Source of the DNA: Thalassotalea sp. 42_200_T64
Lineage (GTDB): Bacteria > Pseudomonadota > Gammaproteobacteria > Enterobacterales > Alteromonadaceae
Length of the DNA: 51,035 nucleotides
Direction: 5' to 3'
Assembly (NCBI GenBank): GCA_002162925.1
Contig: MABC01000052.1
Span: 1 to 51,035 of the forward strand
Position 1 is the stretch's first letter, and each line of letters starts with the position of its first letter. The notes under the pieces are model-generated. The model did not search any database, was not told where the DNA came from, and saw only the letters and a program-made list of their open reading frames with translations. This document shows, in pieces, positions 33,537 to 42,617 of this stretch. Both the position numbers and the translations under genes were made by a program.

Positions 33537-34436
33537 CTAATCAAGAGTAAGTAATTGCTTAAATTCTTTCCTATGGATGCCCTGTTGTGATGTCGGGCGT
33601 GTTTTCATACCTGAGTTTGACGCTGAGGCTGCTCCAATATTTTGTTGAGCTAATTCTTTCTGCTCGGCTTGATAACAATTGATAACTTCTGCCGCAACTG
33701 ACACTGCCACTTCCATTGGCAACTTACCGCTAACTTGTTCTAGCCCTATTGGACACTTCATCCGGGCAACCTGGTGTTGATCAAGATCACGGTGCTTGTA
33801 GCGCTGTTGAAAACGACGCCATTTAGTATCCGATGCAATAAGGCCTAAATAATTAAAATCGGCGCGTTTTAAAATGGCTTGTGTTATATCAAAATCCATC
33901 TGATGATTATGAGTCATCACAATGTAATAGCTATTTTCCGGCATGCTTGCCACTTCATCTTCTGGCTCTTCGCTAACCACTTGATGAACATTATGACAAG
34001 CATCCAGATTGACCGGAAATTGCTGTTCACGGCTATCGACCCATGTTACCTGGCAAGGCAATTGCGCTAACATAGGGATTAATACCCTACCCACATGGCC
34101 GGCGCCGAACAACATAATGTTTACCCCAACCGCGGCAAAATATTCAAACAACACACTGGCATTACCTCCGCAGCATTGACCTAAGTTACTGCCAAGTTGA
34201 AAGTGCTCTAAATGTTGGCAGTCTTTGCCGCTTGCCAGCATTTTTTGTGCATGCTTTATGGTTTTATGCTCTAAATGACCACCACCGATAGTGTCAAAGG
34301 TTTGCTCTTTGCTGATCACCATTTTGGTGCCGCTGTTTCTTGGCGTCGAACCAGAGACTCCAACTAATGTCACTAACACATAAGCCTTGCCTTGCTTACT
34401 TAATTGGTAAGCGGCGCTGTTCCAGTTCATCGACAT
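33537..34436 (-). CDS. xdhC: xanthine dehydrogenase accessory protein XdhC
   Basis: 299 residues; binds and sulfurates the molybdenum cofactor and delivers it to XdhB. N-terminal part has GVSGSTPRNSGTKMVIS and the LGQCCGG cysteines; C-terminal part is a Rossmann domain (IMLFGAGHVGRVL) with MTHNHQMDF and GLIASDTKWRRF. The last 40 residues (ASASNSGMKTRPTSQQG...) are polar and low in complexity and are not part of the usual family. It follows xdhB by 15 bases. Confidence 0.95.
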   Translation of the reverse strand: MSMNWNSAAYQLSKQGKAYVLVTLVGVSGSTPRNSGTKMVISKEQTFDTIGGGHLEHKTIKHAQKMLASGKDCQHLEHFQLGSNLGQCCGGNASVLFEYFAAVGVNIMLFGAGHVGRVLIPMLAQLPCQVTWVDSREQQFPVNLDACHNVHQVVSEEPEDEVASMPENSYYIVMTHNHQMDFDITQAILKRADFNYLGLIASDTKWRRFQQRYKHRDLDQHQVARMKCPIGLEQVSGKLPMEVAVSVAAEVINCYQAEQKELAQQNIGAASASNSGMKTRPTSQQGIHRKEFKQLLTLD

Positions 34437-34451
34437 AATAACCTCCTAGCC

Positions 34452-36809
34452 TTATGCGTTTGCTTTCATCGCTTCAACCGCCCAAAGCACGCGTTCAGGA
34501 GTTGCTGGTGTATCGAGTGCCGGGCTTGCTTGATAACCAGAGACACTCGAAATCGCGTCTTTAAGAGCAGACCAAACAGACATCCCCAACATCAATGGAG
34601 GCTCACCTACCGCCTTCGAGTTGTAGATGGTTTGTTCATGGTTTGGTTCATCCGGCATCAAGTTGACACGAAAATCAATCGGCGCGTCACTAATGGCTGG
34701 AATTTTGTATGTTGCCGGGTTATTTGAGAGTAAACGGCCCTGTTCATTCCACAGCAACTCTTCGGTGGTTAACCACCCCATGCCTTGAATAAATGCACCT
34801 TCAATTTGGCCGATATCAATCGCCGGGTTCAGTGAATGTCCGACATCATGCAAGATGTCGGCACGAAGTAATTTATATTCACCGGTTAAGGTATCGATTA
34901 AGACTTCTGATACCGCTGCACCCGTTGAATAGTAGAAAAATGGACGTCCCTTAGCGGTTGCTCGGTCAAAGTGAATCTTTGGCGTTTTATAAAACCCGGT
35001 TGACGATAACGACACACGGCCCATATAGGCTTGTTGAACAAACTCGGCAAAGGAGAATTTTTCAGCGCCAAGATGAACTTGGTTGTTGCGAAACACGACT
35101 TCGTCTGCACTGACCTTGTATTGTTCACAAGCGAAGTTGATCAGTCTTTGTTTAATGGTTTTGGCAGCCGCTTGTGCCGCTTTACCATTTAAGTCGGTAC
35201 CTGATGACGCGGCCGTAGGTGAGGTGTTTGGAACTTTATCAGTACGAGTTGCGGATACGCCTACGGTATCTACGTCTACTTGAAACTCCTCGGCAACGAT
35301 TTGTGCAACTTTGGTATATAAACCCTGGCCCATTTCGGTACCACCATGGTTTAAATGAATGGTGCCATCTGTGTATAGATGAACCAAAGCCCCTGCTTGG
35401 TTTAAATGTTGCACGGTAAATGAAATACCAAATTTAACTGGCGTTAAGGCAATGCCTTTTTTCAAAATGGTGTTTTCACGATTGAATTTGCTAATGCTTT
35501 GACGACGCGCCTGATAGTCTGAACTTTGTTCTAGTGCCGCAATAAGCTCAGCTATTTTATTATGTTCAACCGTTTGATGATAATGGGTTTCGTTACGCTC
35601 ATCTTTACCATATAAGTTGATTTTGCGTATTTCTAACGGGTCTTTACCAAGATGACGGGCGATATCGTCCATAACCATCTCAATGGTCATCATCCCCTGC
35701 GGACCACCAAAACCACGAAACGCTGTGTGCGATACCGTATTTAGCTTACAACGATTGCCGGTAACCGTGGCTTGATCTAAAAAGTAAGCATTATCAGAGT
35801 GGAACATGGCTCTGTCGACAATCGCGTCGGATAAATCTGCTGAATAACCACAGTTGCCATTTACATTAATGTTAATGCCTTTGATTTGACCATTAGCATC
35901 AAACCCTACGCTGTAGTCATTTTCAAACGGGTGACGTTTGCCGGTCATACACATATCATCTGAGCGACTGAGTTTGAACTTAACCGGGCGTTTTGTTTCA
36001 TTTGATAATAAAGCCGCAAGACATGCCCAAGGCGCGGCTTGTGTTTCTTTACCGCCAAAGCCCCCCCCCATACGGCGAGTATCGACAGTCACTTTATTGA
36101 GGGGAATAGCTAATACTTCGGCTACTAGCTTTTGCACTTCACTCGGGTGCTGTGATGATGAAAATATCGTCATGCCACCGTCTTCAGTAGGTTCTGCCGT
36201 TGAAATTTGTCCTTCAAGATAAAAGTGTTCTTGACCACCAACCGTGATTTCACCAGACAATTGATGTTCGGCTTGTTCAATCGCGGTCGCCGAATCACCT
36301 CGTTTCATGATAAACGGTGGACGTACAAAGTGTTGTTTGGCTAATGCATCTTTCACCGTCAGCACGGCTGCTAATTCTTCATATTCGATCTTGGCGAGTT
36401 TAACCGCACGTAGTGCTAAGTCGTGGCTTGTGGCGGCAACGGCGAATATTGGCTGGCCAACGTATTCAACTTTACCAATAGCAAGCACCGGGTCGCCTGG
36501 AAATACCGGGCCAATGTCTGTATGCCCGGGAACGTCGTCTACCGTAATAACCGCCACTACACCTTCGGCAGATTTTACTGCGCAAAGGTCTATACTTTTG
36601 ATATTGCCATGAGCGATAGTGCTCTGCCCAACGGCAGCGTGTAACTGCCCTGTTAGCTCTGGTCTATCGTCAATATAAAGCGCTTCACCGCTTACATGTT
36701 TGTCGGCACTTTCATGTTTCTTTGCTCGTCCAACGCCACCTAAACCAACAGTCTCACTTTCATTGTTGATAGTATCATTAGAGTGATTTGCATCGATAAG
36801 GCTACGCAT
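34452..36809 (-). CDS. xdhB: xanthine dehydrogenase, molybdenum subunit
   Basis: 785 residues; binds molybdopterin and hydroxylates hypoxanthine and xanthine to urate. Landmarks: SADKHVSGEALYIDDRPEL near the start, GQEHFYLEGQ, RRMGGGFGGKE, TAFRGFGGPQGMM, GTEMGQGLYTK and the catalytic glutamate in KAVGEPPLMLG close to the C-terminus. The start lies 8 bases inside the end of xdhA, ensuring paired synthesis. Confidence 0.97.
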   Translation of the reverse strand: MRSLIDANHSNDTINNESETVGLGGVGRAKKHESADKHVSGEALYIDDRPELTGQLHAAVGQSTIAHGNIKSIDLCAVKSAEGVVAVITVDDVPGHTDIGPVFPGDPVLAIGKVEYVGQPIFAVAATSHDLALRAVKLAKIEYEELAAVLTVKDALAKQHFVRPPFIMKRGDSATAIEQAEHQLSGEITVGGQEHFYLEGQISTAEPTEDGGMTIFSSSQHPSEVQKLVAEVLAIPLNKVTVDTRRMGGGFGGKETQAAPWACLAALLSNETKRPVKFKLSRSDDMCMTGKRHPFENDYSVGFDANGQIKGININVNGNCGYSADLSDAIVDRAMFHSDNAYFLDQATVTGNRCKLNTVSHTAFRGFGGPQGMMTIEMVMDDIARHLGKDPLEIRKINLYGKDERNETHYHQTVEHNKIAELIAALEQSSDYQARRQSISKFNRENTILKKGIALTPVKFGISFTVQHLNQAGALVHLYTDGTIHLNHGGTEMGQGLYTKVAQIVAEEFQVDVDTVGVSATRTDKVPNTSPTAASSGTDLNGKAAQAAAKTIKQRLINFACEQYKVSADEVVFRNNQVHLGAEKFSFAEFVQQAYMGRVSLSSTGFYKTPKIHFDRATAKGRPFFYYSTGAAVSEVLIDTLTGEYKLLRADILHDVGHSLNPAIDIGQIEGAFIQGMGWLTTEELLWNEQGRLLSNNPATYKIPAISDAPIDFRVNLMPDEPNHEQTIYNSKAVGEPPLMLGMSVWSALKDAISSVSGYQASPALDTPATPERVLWAVEAMKANA

Positions 36810-38259
36810 AATTAACTACCCGTGTTTCAATATTTCTACTTTGTAATTCTAAGTAACATTTTTGTATTAAGTTTTGCGCAACTTTCATCCGGTATTTGTC
36901 ACTGGCACGAACATCTGTCATCGGTTGGAAATCTTGTGTTAATGCTTGTTGGGCAGCCGCAATATTGTCACGGTTAAGCGGCTTGTTTAATAATGCCGCT
37001 TCACACCGTTTGGCACGCATTGGAATAGCTGCCATACCACCAAAAGCAATACGCACCTTGGTGGCAACATTGTCTTCAAGCTCTAAGAAAAATGCACCAA
37101 GGACAGCTGAGATATCGTCATCAATACGTTTTGAAATTTTATAAAGCTTAAGCACTTGCCCTGGCTTTGCTTTTGGAATGTAGATGTCTTTGATGAATTC
37201 AGAATCGTTTAGGTCGGTTTTTTTGTAAGCAACAAAATAATCTTCTACTGCTATTTTACGTGCGCTGTCACCACGCTGCAGGGTCATTTTTGCCCCTAAA
37301 GCAATTAACGCTGGTGGCATATCACCAATTGGCGAAGCGTTACCAATGTTACCGCCTAAGGTGCCGTTATTGCGCACTTGTCTTGAACCAATACGTTCTA
37401 TCATTGCACCAAGCTCATGATATTCATCATTTAGCATTGGCGTAAATTCACTATAAGGTACGGCTGAGCCAATAATAAATTGCTCATCGTTATTTTCTAG
37501 CGTGTGTAACTCTGCTACATCACCTAAGTACACCAAGTCATTTATGGTGTTTAAGTTTTGCGTTACCAAAAGCGCCAAATCGGTACCACCGGCAACTAAG
37601 GTTGCGTTTGGCTTGGCAATTAATTTTTGCGCAAGTTCGGCAATGCTTTTTGGAGCAAAGTAACTGTGATTGGTATTTGCCAGCGTTACCGAGGGTAATT
37701 GTTTGAAATGATTTAACTGCTGTACGGTTTGTTTATAGTGCAGGGCAAATGAATCGGCTTCTGCATGTTCACTTGACTCCATCGCGGCATCGATTATCGA
37801 ACGATAGCCGGTACAACGACACAAGTTACCAGCAAGAGCTTCGACCACTTCAGCCCTGCTTGGCGTGTTGTTTTGTTTATGTAAAGCAAACGACGACATC
37901 ACAAATCCTGGTGTACAAAAACCACATTGTGAACCGTGGTTATCAACAATAGATTGTTGTACATGATGCAACTTTGCACCTTGTTTAAGATGTTCAACCG
38001 TGATCAGCTGTTTACCATGTAAGCTACCAACAAAGCAGATACATGAATTAATCGATTTGTATTTGAGCTCCTGATCCTTGCTGGTTAATTCTGCCACGAC
38101 AACGGTACAAGCACCGCAATCACCCGAACTACAACCCTCTTTGGTGCCAGTATTAAACTGTATTTCGCGTTGGTATTGCAGGACCGTCAAATTCGGGTCG
38201 ATGTTTTCTATGGTCACAACGTCGTTGTTTAATAAAAAATGAACTGTACTATTTGTCAT
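36802..38259 (-). CDS. xdhA: xanthine dehydrogenase, FAD and iron-sulfur subunit
   Basis: 485 residues. The N-terminal 2Fe-2S domain has CSSGDCGACTVV and a later cysteine in NSCICF; the second cluster domain has GSQCGFCTPGFVMS and GNLCRCTGYRSI. The FAD domain begins near residue 200 (ATLVAGGTDLALLV ... GTLGGNIGNASPIGDMPPAL). First gene of the catabolic run. A TTGAC-N6-GTCAA palindrome lies 77 bases upstream of the ATG, in the position expected for a repressor site over the promoter. Confidence 0.97.
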   Translation of the reverse strand: MTNSTVHFLLNNDVVTIENIDPNLTVLQYQREIQFNTGTKEGCSSGDCGACTVVVAELTSKDQELKYKSINSCICFVGSLHGKQLITVEHLKQGAKLHHVQQSIVDNHGSQCGFCTPGFVMSSFALHKQNNTPSRAEVVEALAGNLCRCTGYRSIIDAAMESSEHAEADSFALHYKQTVQQLNHFKQLPSVTLANTNHSYFAPKSIAELAQKLIAKPNATLVAGGTDLALLVTQNLNTINDLVYLGDVAELHTLENNDEQFIIGSAVPYSEFTPMLNDEYHELGAMIERIGSRQVRNNGTLGGNIGNASPIGDMPPALIALGAKMTLQRGDSARKIAVEDYFVAYKKTDLNDSEFIKDIYIPKAKPGQVLKLYKISKRIDDDISAVLGAFFLELEDNVATKVRIAFGGMAAIPMRAKRCEAALLNKPLNRDNIAAAQQALTQDFQPMTDVRASDKYRMKVAQNLIQKCYLELQSRNIETRVVNYA

Positions 38260-38335
38260 AATTTGTTCCGTTTTTGATCTGGTCGAATTGGTGAATGATC
38301 AATTTGCTCTGACTTAAATATACCAGAATAGAAAC

Positions 38336-38351
38336 TTGACACAAATGTCAA
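38336..38351. promoter_or_regulatory. RutR-like operator of the purine catabolic operon
   Basis: Perfect palindrome TTGACACAAATGTCAA, 77 bp upstream of xdhA. The E. coli RutR site has the same length and the same outer five bases on each side (TTGAC-N6-GTCAA). It overlaps possible -35 sequences of the xdhA promoter. Confidence 0.75.
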
Positions 38352-38779
38352 TTTTAAAAAATATGTAACTATTGTTAATAACGAGCAAATAGATTTGTAT
38401 GTAATGACTGCATTCACAACTAAATTAACTATTTACAAACCCACAGATAAAATAAAAACCATTTTAAATCAGCCAGTTACAAATTAAGTGTAGTATCCAA
38501 TAAATTTTCATCACCTTTATGTGCAAGCAAAATTCGGCGCTAAAATTTATTTGCTAAATAACGCTGAATGGTAATGAAATCGACCAGTTTGACTGACATA
38601 TCCATAGCCTGAGGATGAAAAAGACCTTGGGTAAACCACTAAAATTTTACCCCGTGAAGGAAAATTATGCCCGCCACAATGGGCAAGTCTGGTTGCTGTT
38701 GGTAGATGAGAGATAAGCTGAGCTGTTATTCGCTCAGCGTCGGAGCTGAGATGAAATGATGAAAATGTTTTGCCTGGAT
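38352..38779. other. 428-bp gap without a recognisable gene
   Basis: The first 150 bases are AT-rich. Bases 38560-38780 are richer in GC and contain short inverted repeats: GCCC/GGGC (near 38669-38684) and GCTGAG/CTCAGC (near 38719-38740). A minus-strand open frame of 87 codons covers part of it, but has no ribosome site, overlaps lrgB, and shows no family. It may be a decayed insertion. Confidence 0.4.
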
Positions 38780-39511
38780 TTATATAATGTCTAAAAAGCT
38801 TAACAGCCAAGGCAAGATGAATGCGGTGGTAAATGACGCTAGGGCCATACCTAATCCAGAGAAAGCCCCCATGGTATTACTTTCTTTAAAGGCAACTGCG
38901 GTCCCTAAGCCATGAGAGGTTAAGCCCATAGCAAAGCCTCTGTACCTATCATCTTTAACCCCTACTAATGAAAAAACTTTCAATCCGATAACTCCACCTA
39001 ATACCCCTGTGGTTGCAGCTAAGCCGGCAGATAAGGACACGATCCCGCCTATTTGCTCAGAGATCCCCATAGCAACCGGGGTGGTAACCGACTTAGGCGC
39101 CAATGATATTTGTGTTGCAATACTGGCACCCATTAAATCGGCAATACCTATGGCACTTAACGCACCAATAAAGACCGAAGCAAGTAAGGTAATAATAATG
39201 GGCACTAACAACTTTTTAATTCGATGTAACTGGTGATACAACGGAATGGCTAATGAAACGGTAGCCGGTCCAAGCAAGAAATGAATAAACTTACCTCCGG
39301 CAAAGTAATCCTGATAACTAATTCCGGTTATTAACAGCACACTAACCACCACCACCATAGAGGTAATGAAAGGGCTCAAGATAGGTTTGTAATTTGACTT
39401 TTTATACAGGTACATGGCAAATACATAAGCCAGTAAGGTTAAACTAATCCCCGTTAAAGGAGAGCCTTGTATCATTAGCCAAATGGCTGAAAGTTTTTCA
39501 TTAAAGGTCAT
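38780..39511 (-). CDS. lrgB: LrgB/CidB-family membrane protein
   Basis: 243-residue membrane protein with six to seven spans. Diagnostic LrgB segment: LGPATVSLAIPLYHQLHRIKK near residue 80, SLAPKSVTTPVAMGISEQIGG, and GLTSHGLGTAVAFKESNTMGAFSGLGMA near the end. With LrgA it forms a holin-antiholin-like or metabolite-export system (pyruvate or glycolate in studied examples). Its start overlaps the end of lrgA by 11 bases. Confidence 0.92.
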   Translation of the reverse strand: MTFNEKLSAIWLMIQGSPLTGISLTLLAYVFAMYLYKKSNYKPILSPFITSMVVVVSVLLITGISYQDYFAGGKFIHFLLGPATVSLAIPLYHQLHRIKKLLVPIIITLLASVFIGALSAIGIADLMGASIATQISLAPKSVTTPVAMGISEQIGGIVSLSAGLAATTGVLGGVIGLKVFSLVGVKDDRYRGFAMGLTSHGLGTAVAFKESNTMGAFSGLGMALASFTTAFILPWLLSFLDII

Positions 39512-39869
39512 GCTTTGTCTCTTTCACCAAGAATTTGCTAGCAAAAGACATCATTAACGCTGTGCTCGCCAGCATGATGACAGTACTGCCTATCAGGGTA
39601 ATGGTTATTGCCAGCCATTCATTCATCAACAACTCGAAATGCGCCATCAAGCCGACACTGATAGGCACAAACATTATCGACAAATGTCCCAACAATGTCG
39701 TTGATGCGGTATTTAATGGTTTGCCAACACTGCCTTTAACAATGAGAGCTGCCAGCAACAACACGATACCGACGACTGGCCCAGAAACCGGTAATTCGAA
39801 AAAGATGACTAGCATCTCACCCAATAACTGAAAGATTAATAACAAGGCGAAGCCTAAGATAAAGTCCAT
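39501..39869 (-). CDS. lrgA: LrgA/CidA-family membrane protein
   Basis: 122 residues, four spans. Typical motifs: LLIFQLLGEMLVIFFELPVSGPVVGIVLL and the HLSIMFVPISVGLMAHFELL segment. First gene of the lrgAB pair. Since several lrgAB systems respond to small organic acids, a link to glyoxylate or pyruvate metabolism nearby is possible but not shown. Confidence 0.92.
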   Translation of the reverse strand: MDFILGFALLLIFQLLGEMLVIFFELPVSGPVVGIVLLLAALIVKGSVGKPLNTASTTLLGHLSIMFVPISVGLMAHFELLMNEWLAITITLIGSTVIMLASTALMMSFASKFLVKETKHDL

Positions 39870-39976
39870 TGAGAGCCCTTACAAATGGTGAATTTAAGCA
39901 TATGGAGATTGGATCATAAGTAAATGATAGCAGCAGTAAATTACAATTTCATTTGATTTATCTAACGGGAGCATTT

Positions 39977-40114
39977 ATGGTAGAAAAACACAAGTGGTCC
40001 GACGTCTAATGAGTTGATGGCGACAAACAAGGGCACTTGCCTAACCACAAGCCTAATTTAGTGACAGTTAATGTGGCTAATAATCATTTTAATTTTTCAG
40101 AGATTGTTGAGTAA
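39977..40114 (+). pseudogene. small protein gene with internal stop pair
   Basis: GGGAG 5 bases before ATG 39977 starts MVEKHKWSDV, then TAA TGA. The very same frame continues afterwards as a sensible protein tail (VDGDKQGHLPNHKPNLVTVN... ending FSEIVE at TAA 40112-40114), three bases before the acyl-CoA dehydrogenase ATG. The other frame across the stops reads TSNELM, so two compensating indels could explain it. Either a broken gene of about 45 codons that was coupled to the dehydrogenase, or chance. No family recognised. Confidence 0.35.
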
Positions 40115-40117
40115 AAC

Positions 40118-41914
40118 ATGCCAGAGTATAAAGCCCCAGTACGTGACACCAAGTTTGTCATGCAAGAACTTCTAAACTGTGAACAGCATTATCAAACCTT
40201 AGGGTATGAGGACGCCAGCATCGACATGGTAGATGCCATCATCAGTGAAGCCGCTAAATTTAATGAGCAAGTGCTGGCGCCAATTAACCAGATAGGTGAT
40301 CAACAGGGTTGTAGCTGGAATGATGGTGAAGTTACTACTCCCGATGGCTTTAAAGAAGCTTATCATCAATACATAGAGGGTGGCTGGCCGACGCTGTCAC
40401 AACCTGTCGAATTTGGCGGTCAAGGTCTGCCATCGTCATTAAACACCGCGATAGGCGAATTTAGCTCTGCCGCCAATCACAGTTTTGCCATGTACCCAGG
40501 GTTAAGCCATGGCTGTATGGCAACTCTGGAAGGCCATGGTAGTGAGCAACTAAAACAGATGTTCTTACCAAAGTTGGTAGAAGGTAGCTGGACTGGCACC
40601 ATGTGTTTAACCGAAGCACATTGTGGTACCGATTTGGGCATGTTACGCAGCAAAGCCGAATTAAATGACGATGGTACTTATCGCATCAACGGCAGCAAAA
40701 TATTTATCTCTGCTGGTGAGCATGACCTGTCAGACAATATTATCCATGTGGTGATTGCCCGTATTCCTGGCTCACCTGCTGGCACCCGTGGTATTTCCTT
40801 ATTTATCGTACCAAAATTTAACGTCAATGATGACGGCAGCATCAGTGATAAAAATGGCGTCAGTTGTGGTTCTATCGAACATAAAATGGGCATTAACGGT
40901 AGCTCTACCTGTGTGATTAATTTTGACAACGCCACCGGTCATTTAATTGGTGAAGTTAACCGCGGTTTACATTGCATGTTTACCTTTATGAATGCTGCTC
41001 GTCTGGGCGTTGCCAACGAAGGCGTGGCAGCCGCCGAAGCCTCATTTCAAGGCTCATTAGCGTACGCCAAAGATCGTTTACAAATGCGCTCGATGTCAGG
41101 CCCAAAAAACCCTGACGGCCCTGCCGACCCCATTATTGTACACCCCGATGTGCGACGCATGCTATTGACGCAAAAATCCATTAGTGAGGGCGGTAGAGCG
41201 TTAATTGCTTACTTATCGCAGCAAGTGGACATAGTTCAAGCCAGTAATGATGATGCGGAAATCGCCAAAGCAGAAGCGAACCTGGCATTACTCACGCCAA
41301 TCGCCAAAGCCTTTTTAACGGAAGTTGGCCTTGAATGTACCAGCCATGGTGTGCAAATATTAGGTGGCCATGGTTTCATCAAAGAATGGGGCATGGAACA
41401 GTTGATGCGAGATACCAAAATCAGTTGTTTGTACGAAGGCACCACCGGCATCCAGGCGCTGGATTTGCTTGGCCGAAAAGTACTCGGCAGCAAAGGCGAG
41501 TTATTAAAAAGCTTCGCTTCAGAGATTGCCAGTTTTTGCTATGCCAATGGCCAAGACCCAGCATTAAGCAATTACTGCCTGACTCTTGGCGGTTATGTCG
41601 AAGAGCTAGGAAAATACACCCAAGAAATTGCCGCAAAAGCGATGAAAAACCCGGATGAAGTCGGCGCTGCCTCGGTTGATTACCTCATGTATGCCGGCTA
41701 CGTAACCCTTGCCTATTTTTGGGCGCGTATGGCAAAAGTTGCCAATGAGAAGTTGGCACAAGACTCGACAGAAACGGCGTTTTATCAAGCCAAAATTAAA
41801 ACGGCCAAGTTCTATTTTGATCGAATTTTACCAAGCGCTAAAGGTCATGCTGCCTGTATGGAAAATGGCGCCGAAAGTATGATGGCGCACACCGTCGAAG
41901 ATTTCGCTTTCTAA
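40118..41914 (+). CDS. acyl-CoA dehydrogenase, long form with C-terminal extra domain
   Basis: 598 residues, the length of the DmdC/AidB-like long acyl-CoA dehydrogenases. The core has MCLTEAHCGTDLGMLRSKA (FAD region), GEHDLSDNIIHVVIAR, the catalytic glutamate Glu440 in ISCLYEGTTGIQALDLLGRK and GVQILGGHGFIKEWGMEQLMRD. Residues about 470-598 form the extra C-terminal helical domain with ENGAESMMAHT near the end. It oxidises an acyl-CoA; methylthiopropionyl-CoA (dmdC) or a medium-chain fatty acyl-CoA are both possible. Confidence 0.92.
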   Translation: MPEYKAPVRDTKFVMQELLNCEQHYQTLGYEDASIDMVDAIISEAAKFNEQVLAPINQIGDQQGCSWNDGEVTTPDGFKEAYHQYIEGGWPTLSQPVEFGGQGLPSSLNTAIGEFSSAANHSFAMYPGLSHGCMATLEGHGSEQLKQMFLPKLVEGSWTGTMCLTEAHCGTDLGMLRSKAELNDDGTYRINGSKIFISAGEHDLSDNIIHVVIARIPGSPAGTRGISLFIVPKFNVNDDGSISDKNGVSCGSIEHKMGINGSSTCVINFDNATGHLIGEVNRGLHCMFTFMNAARLGVANEGVAAAEASFQGSLAYAKDRLQMRSMSGPKNPDGPADPIIVHPDVRRMLLTQKSISEGGRALIAYLSQQVDIVQASNDDAEIAKAEANLALLTPIAKAFLTEVGLECTSHGVQILGGHGFIKEWGMEQLMRDTKISCLYEGTTGIQALDLLGRKVLGSKGELLKSFASEIASFCYANGQDPALSNYCLTLGGYVEELGKYTQEIAAKAMKNPDEVGAASVDYLMYAGYVTLAYFWARMAKVANEKLAQDSTETAFYQAKIKTAKFYFDRILPSAKGHAACMENGAESMMAHTVEDFAF

Positions 41915-41935
41915 AGCAAAAGAAAATCGGCTTAG

Positions 41936-41965
41936 CGCTCTTTATGATTGCGATTATAAAGAGCG
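41936..41965. terminator. hairpin after the acyl-CoA dehydrogenase gene
   Basis: Ten-base perfect stem CGCTCTTTAT / ATAAAGAGCG with a 10-nt loop, 21 bases after the stop. No following U tract, so it may stabilise mRNA ends rather than terminate alone. Confidence 0.45.
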
Positions 41966-42053
41966 TTCGCAACAACCACAGCTATCAGCCCGCTATCATT
42001 TATTTTGCTACACTTTCTTTAACATCAAGTTGATTAAGCTAGAGAGACTAGTG

Positions 42054-42497
42054 ATGAATACTATTTCACATCGGATCGGCATCAAGGCAGATATCAGCCG
42101 GGTATTTGACGCGCTAACAACCAATCGAGGGTTATCGCAATGGTGGACCAAACACACCATTGGCGATGCCAGCATTGGCAGCATATTGACCTTTAATTTT
42201 CCTGACCATGGCCCAAGCTTTAAAGTGGTAGAAGTCATCGCCAATAAACGGGTGCATTGGCAGCACCACGGTGACGTGCCTGAACAATGGCAGGGCACGT
42301 CGGTGATTTTCGAATTAACTCAGGATGAGCAACAAACCTGGTTGCATTTTTACCACAAAGACTGGCAACAGCCGTGCAGTTTTATGAGCCATTGCAGTAT
42401 GAAATGGGCGGTATTTATGCTCAGCATAAAACAGTTCATTGAAACCGGCTGTGGCAGTCCTTTCCCGGATGATATTCAAATCGATCATAATGACTGA
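42054..42497 (+). CDS. SRPBCC/AHSA1-family protein
   Basis: 147-residue START-like protein: HRIGIKADISRVFDALTTNRGLSQWWTKHTIGDASIGSILTF is the classic N-terminal pattern of the Activator of Hsp90 homologue 1-like group; GTSVIFELTQDEQQTWLHFYHKDW and a C-terminal helix complete the fold. Such proteins bind small hydrophobic ligands; function not known. ATG 42054 chosen over GTG 42051 and the upstream TTG, with GAGAG nearby. Stands alone between hairpins. Confidence 0.88.
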   Translation: MNTISHRIGIKADISRVFDALTTNRGLSQWWTKHTIGDASIGSILTFNFPDHGPSFKVVEVIANKRVHWQHHGDVPEQWQGTSVIFELTQDEQQTWLHFYHKDWQQPCSFMSHCSMKWAVFMLSIKQFIETGCGSPFPDDIQIDHND

Positions 42498-42617
42498 GCA
42501 CTTAACTCAGAGAATAATTTTGTTGAAGAAAATCTGTAAGATGGATATGACAGTTACCATGAAATTTTGCTAAGGTAAAGGTTAGTTTCTAACATTGCTT
42601 GGGTAGGTCTGGAAGTC

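Noticed and set aside
38547-38810. Minus-strand open frame of 87 codons before lrgB
   Set aside because: Overlaps the end of lrgB, no ribosome site, composition unlike neighbouring proteins, no family pattern.
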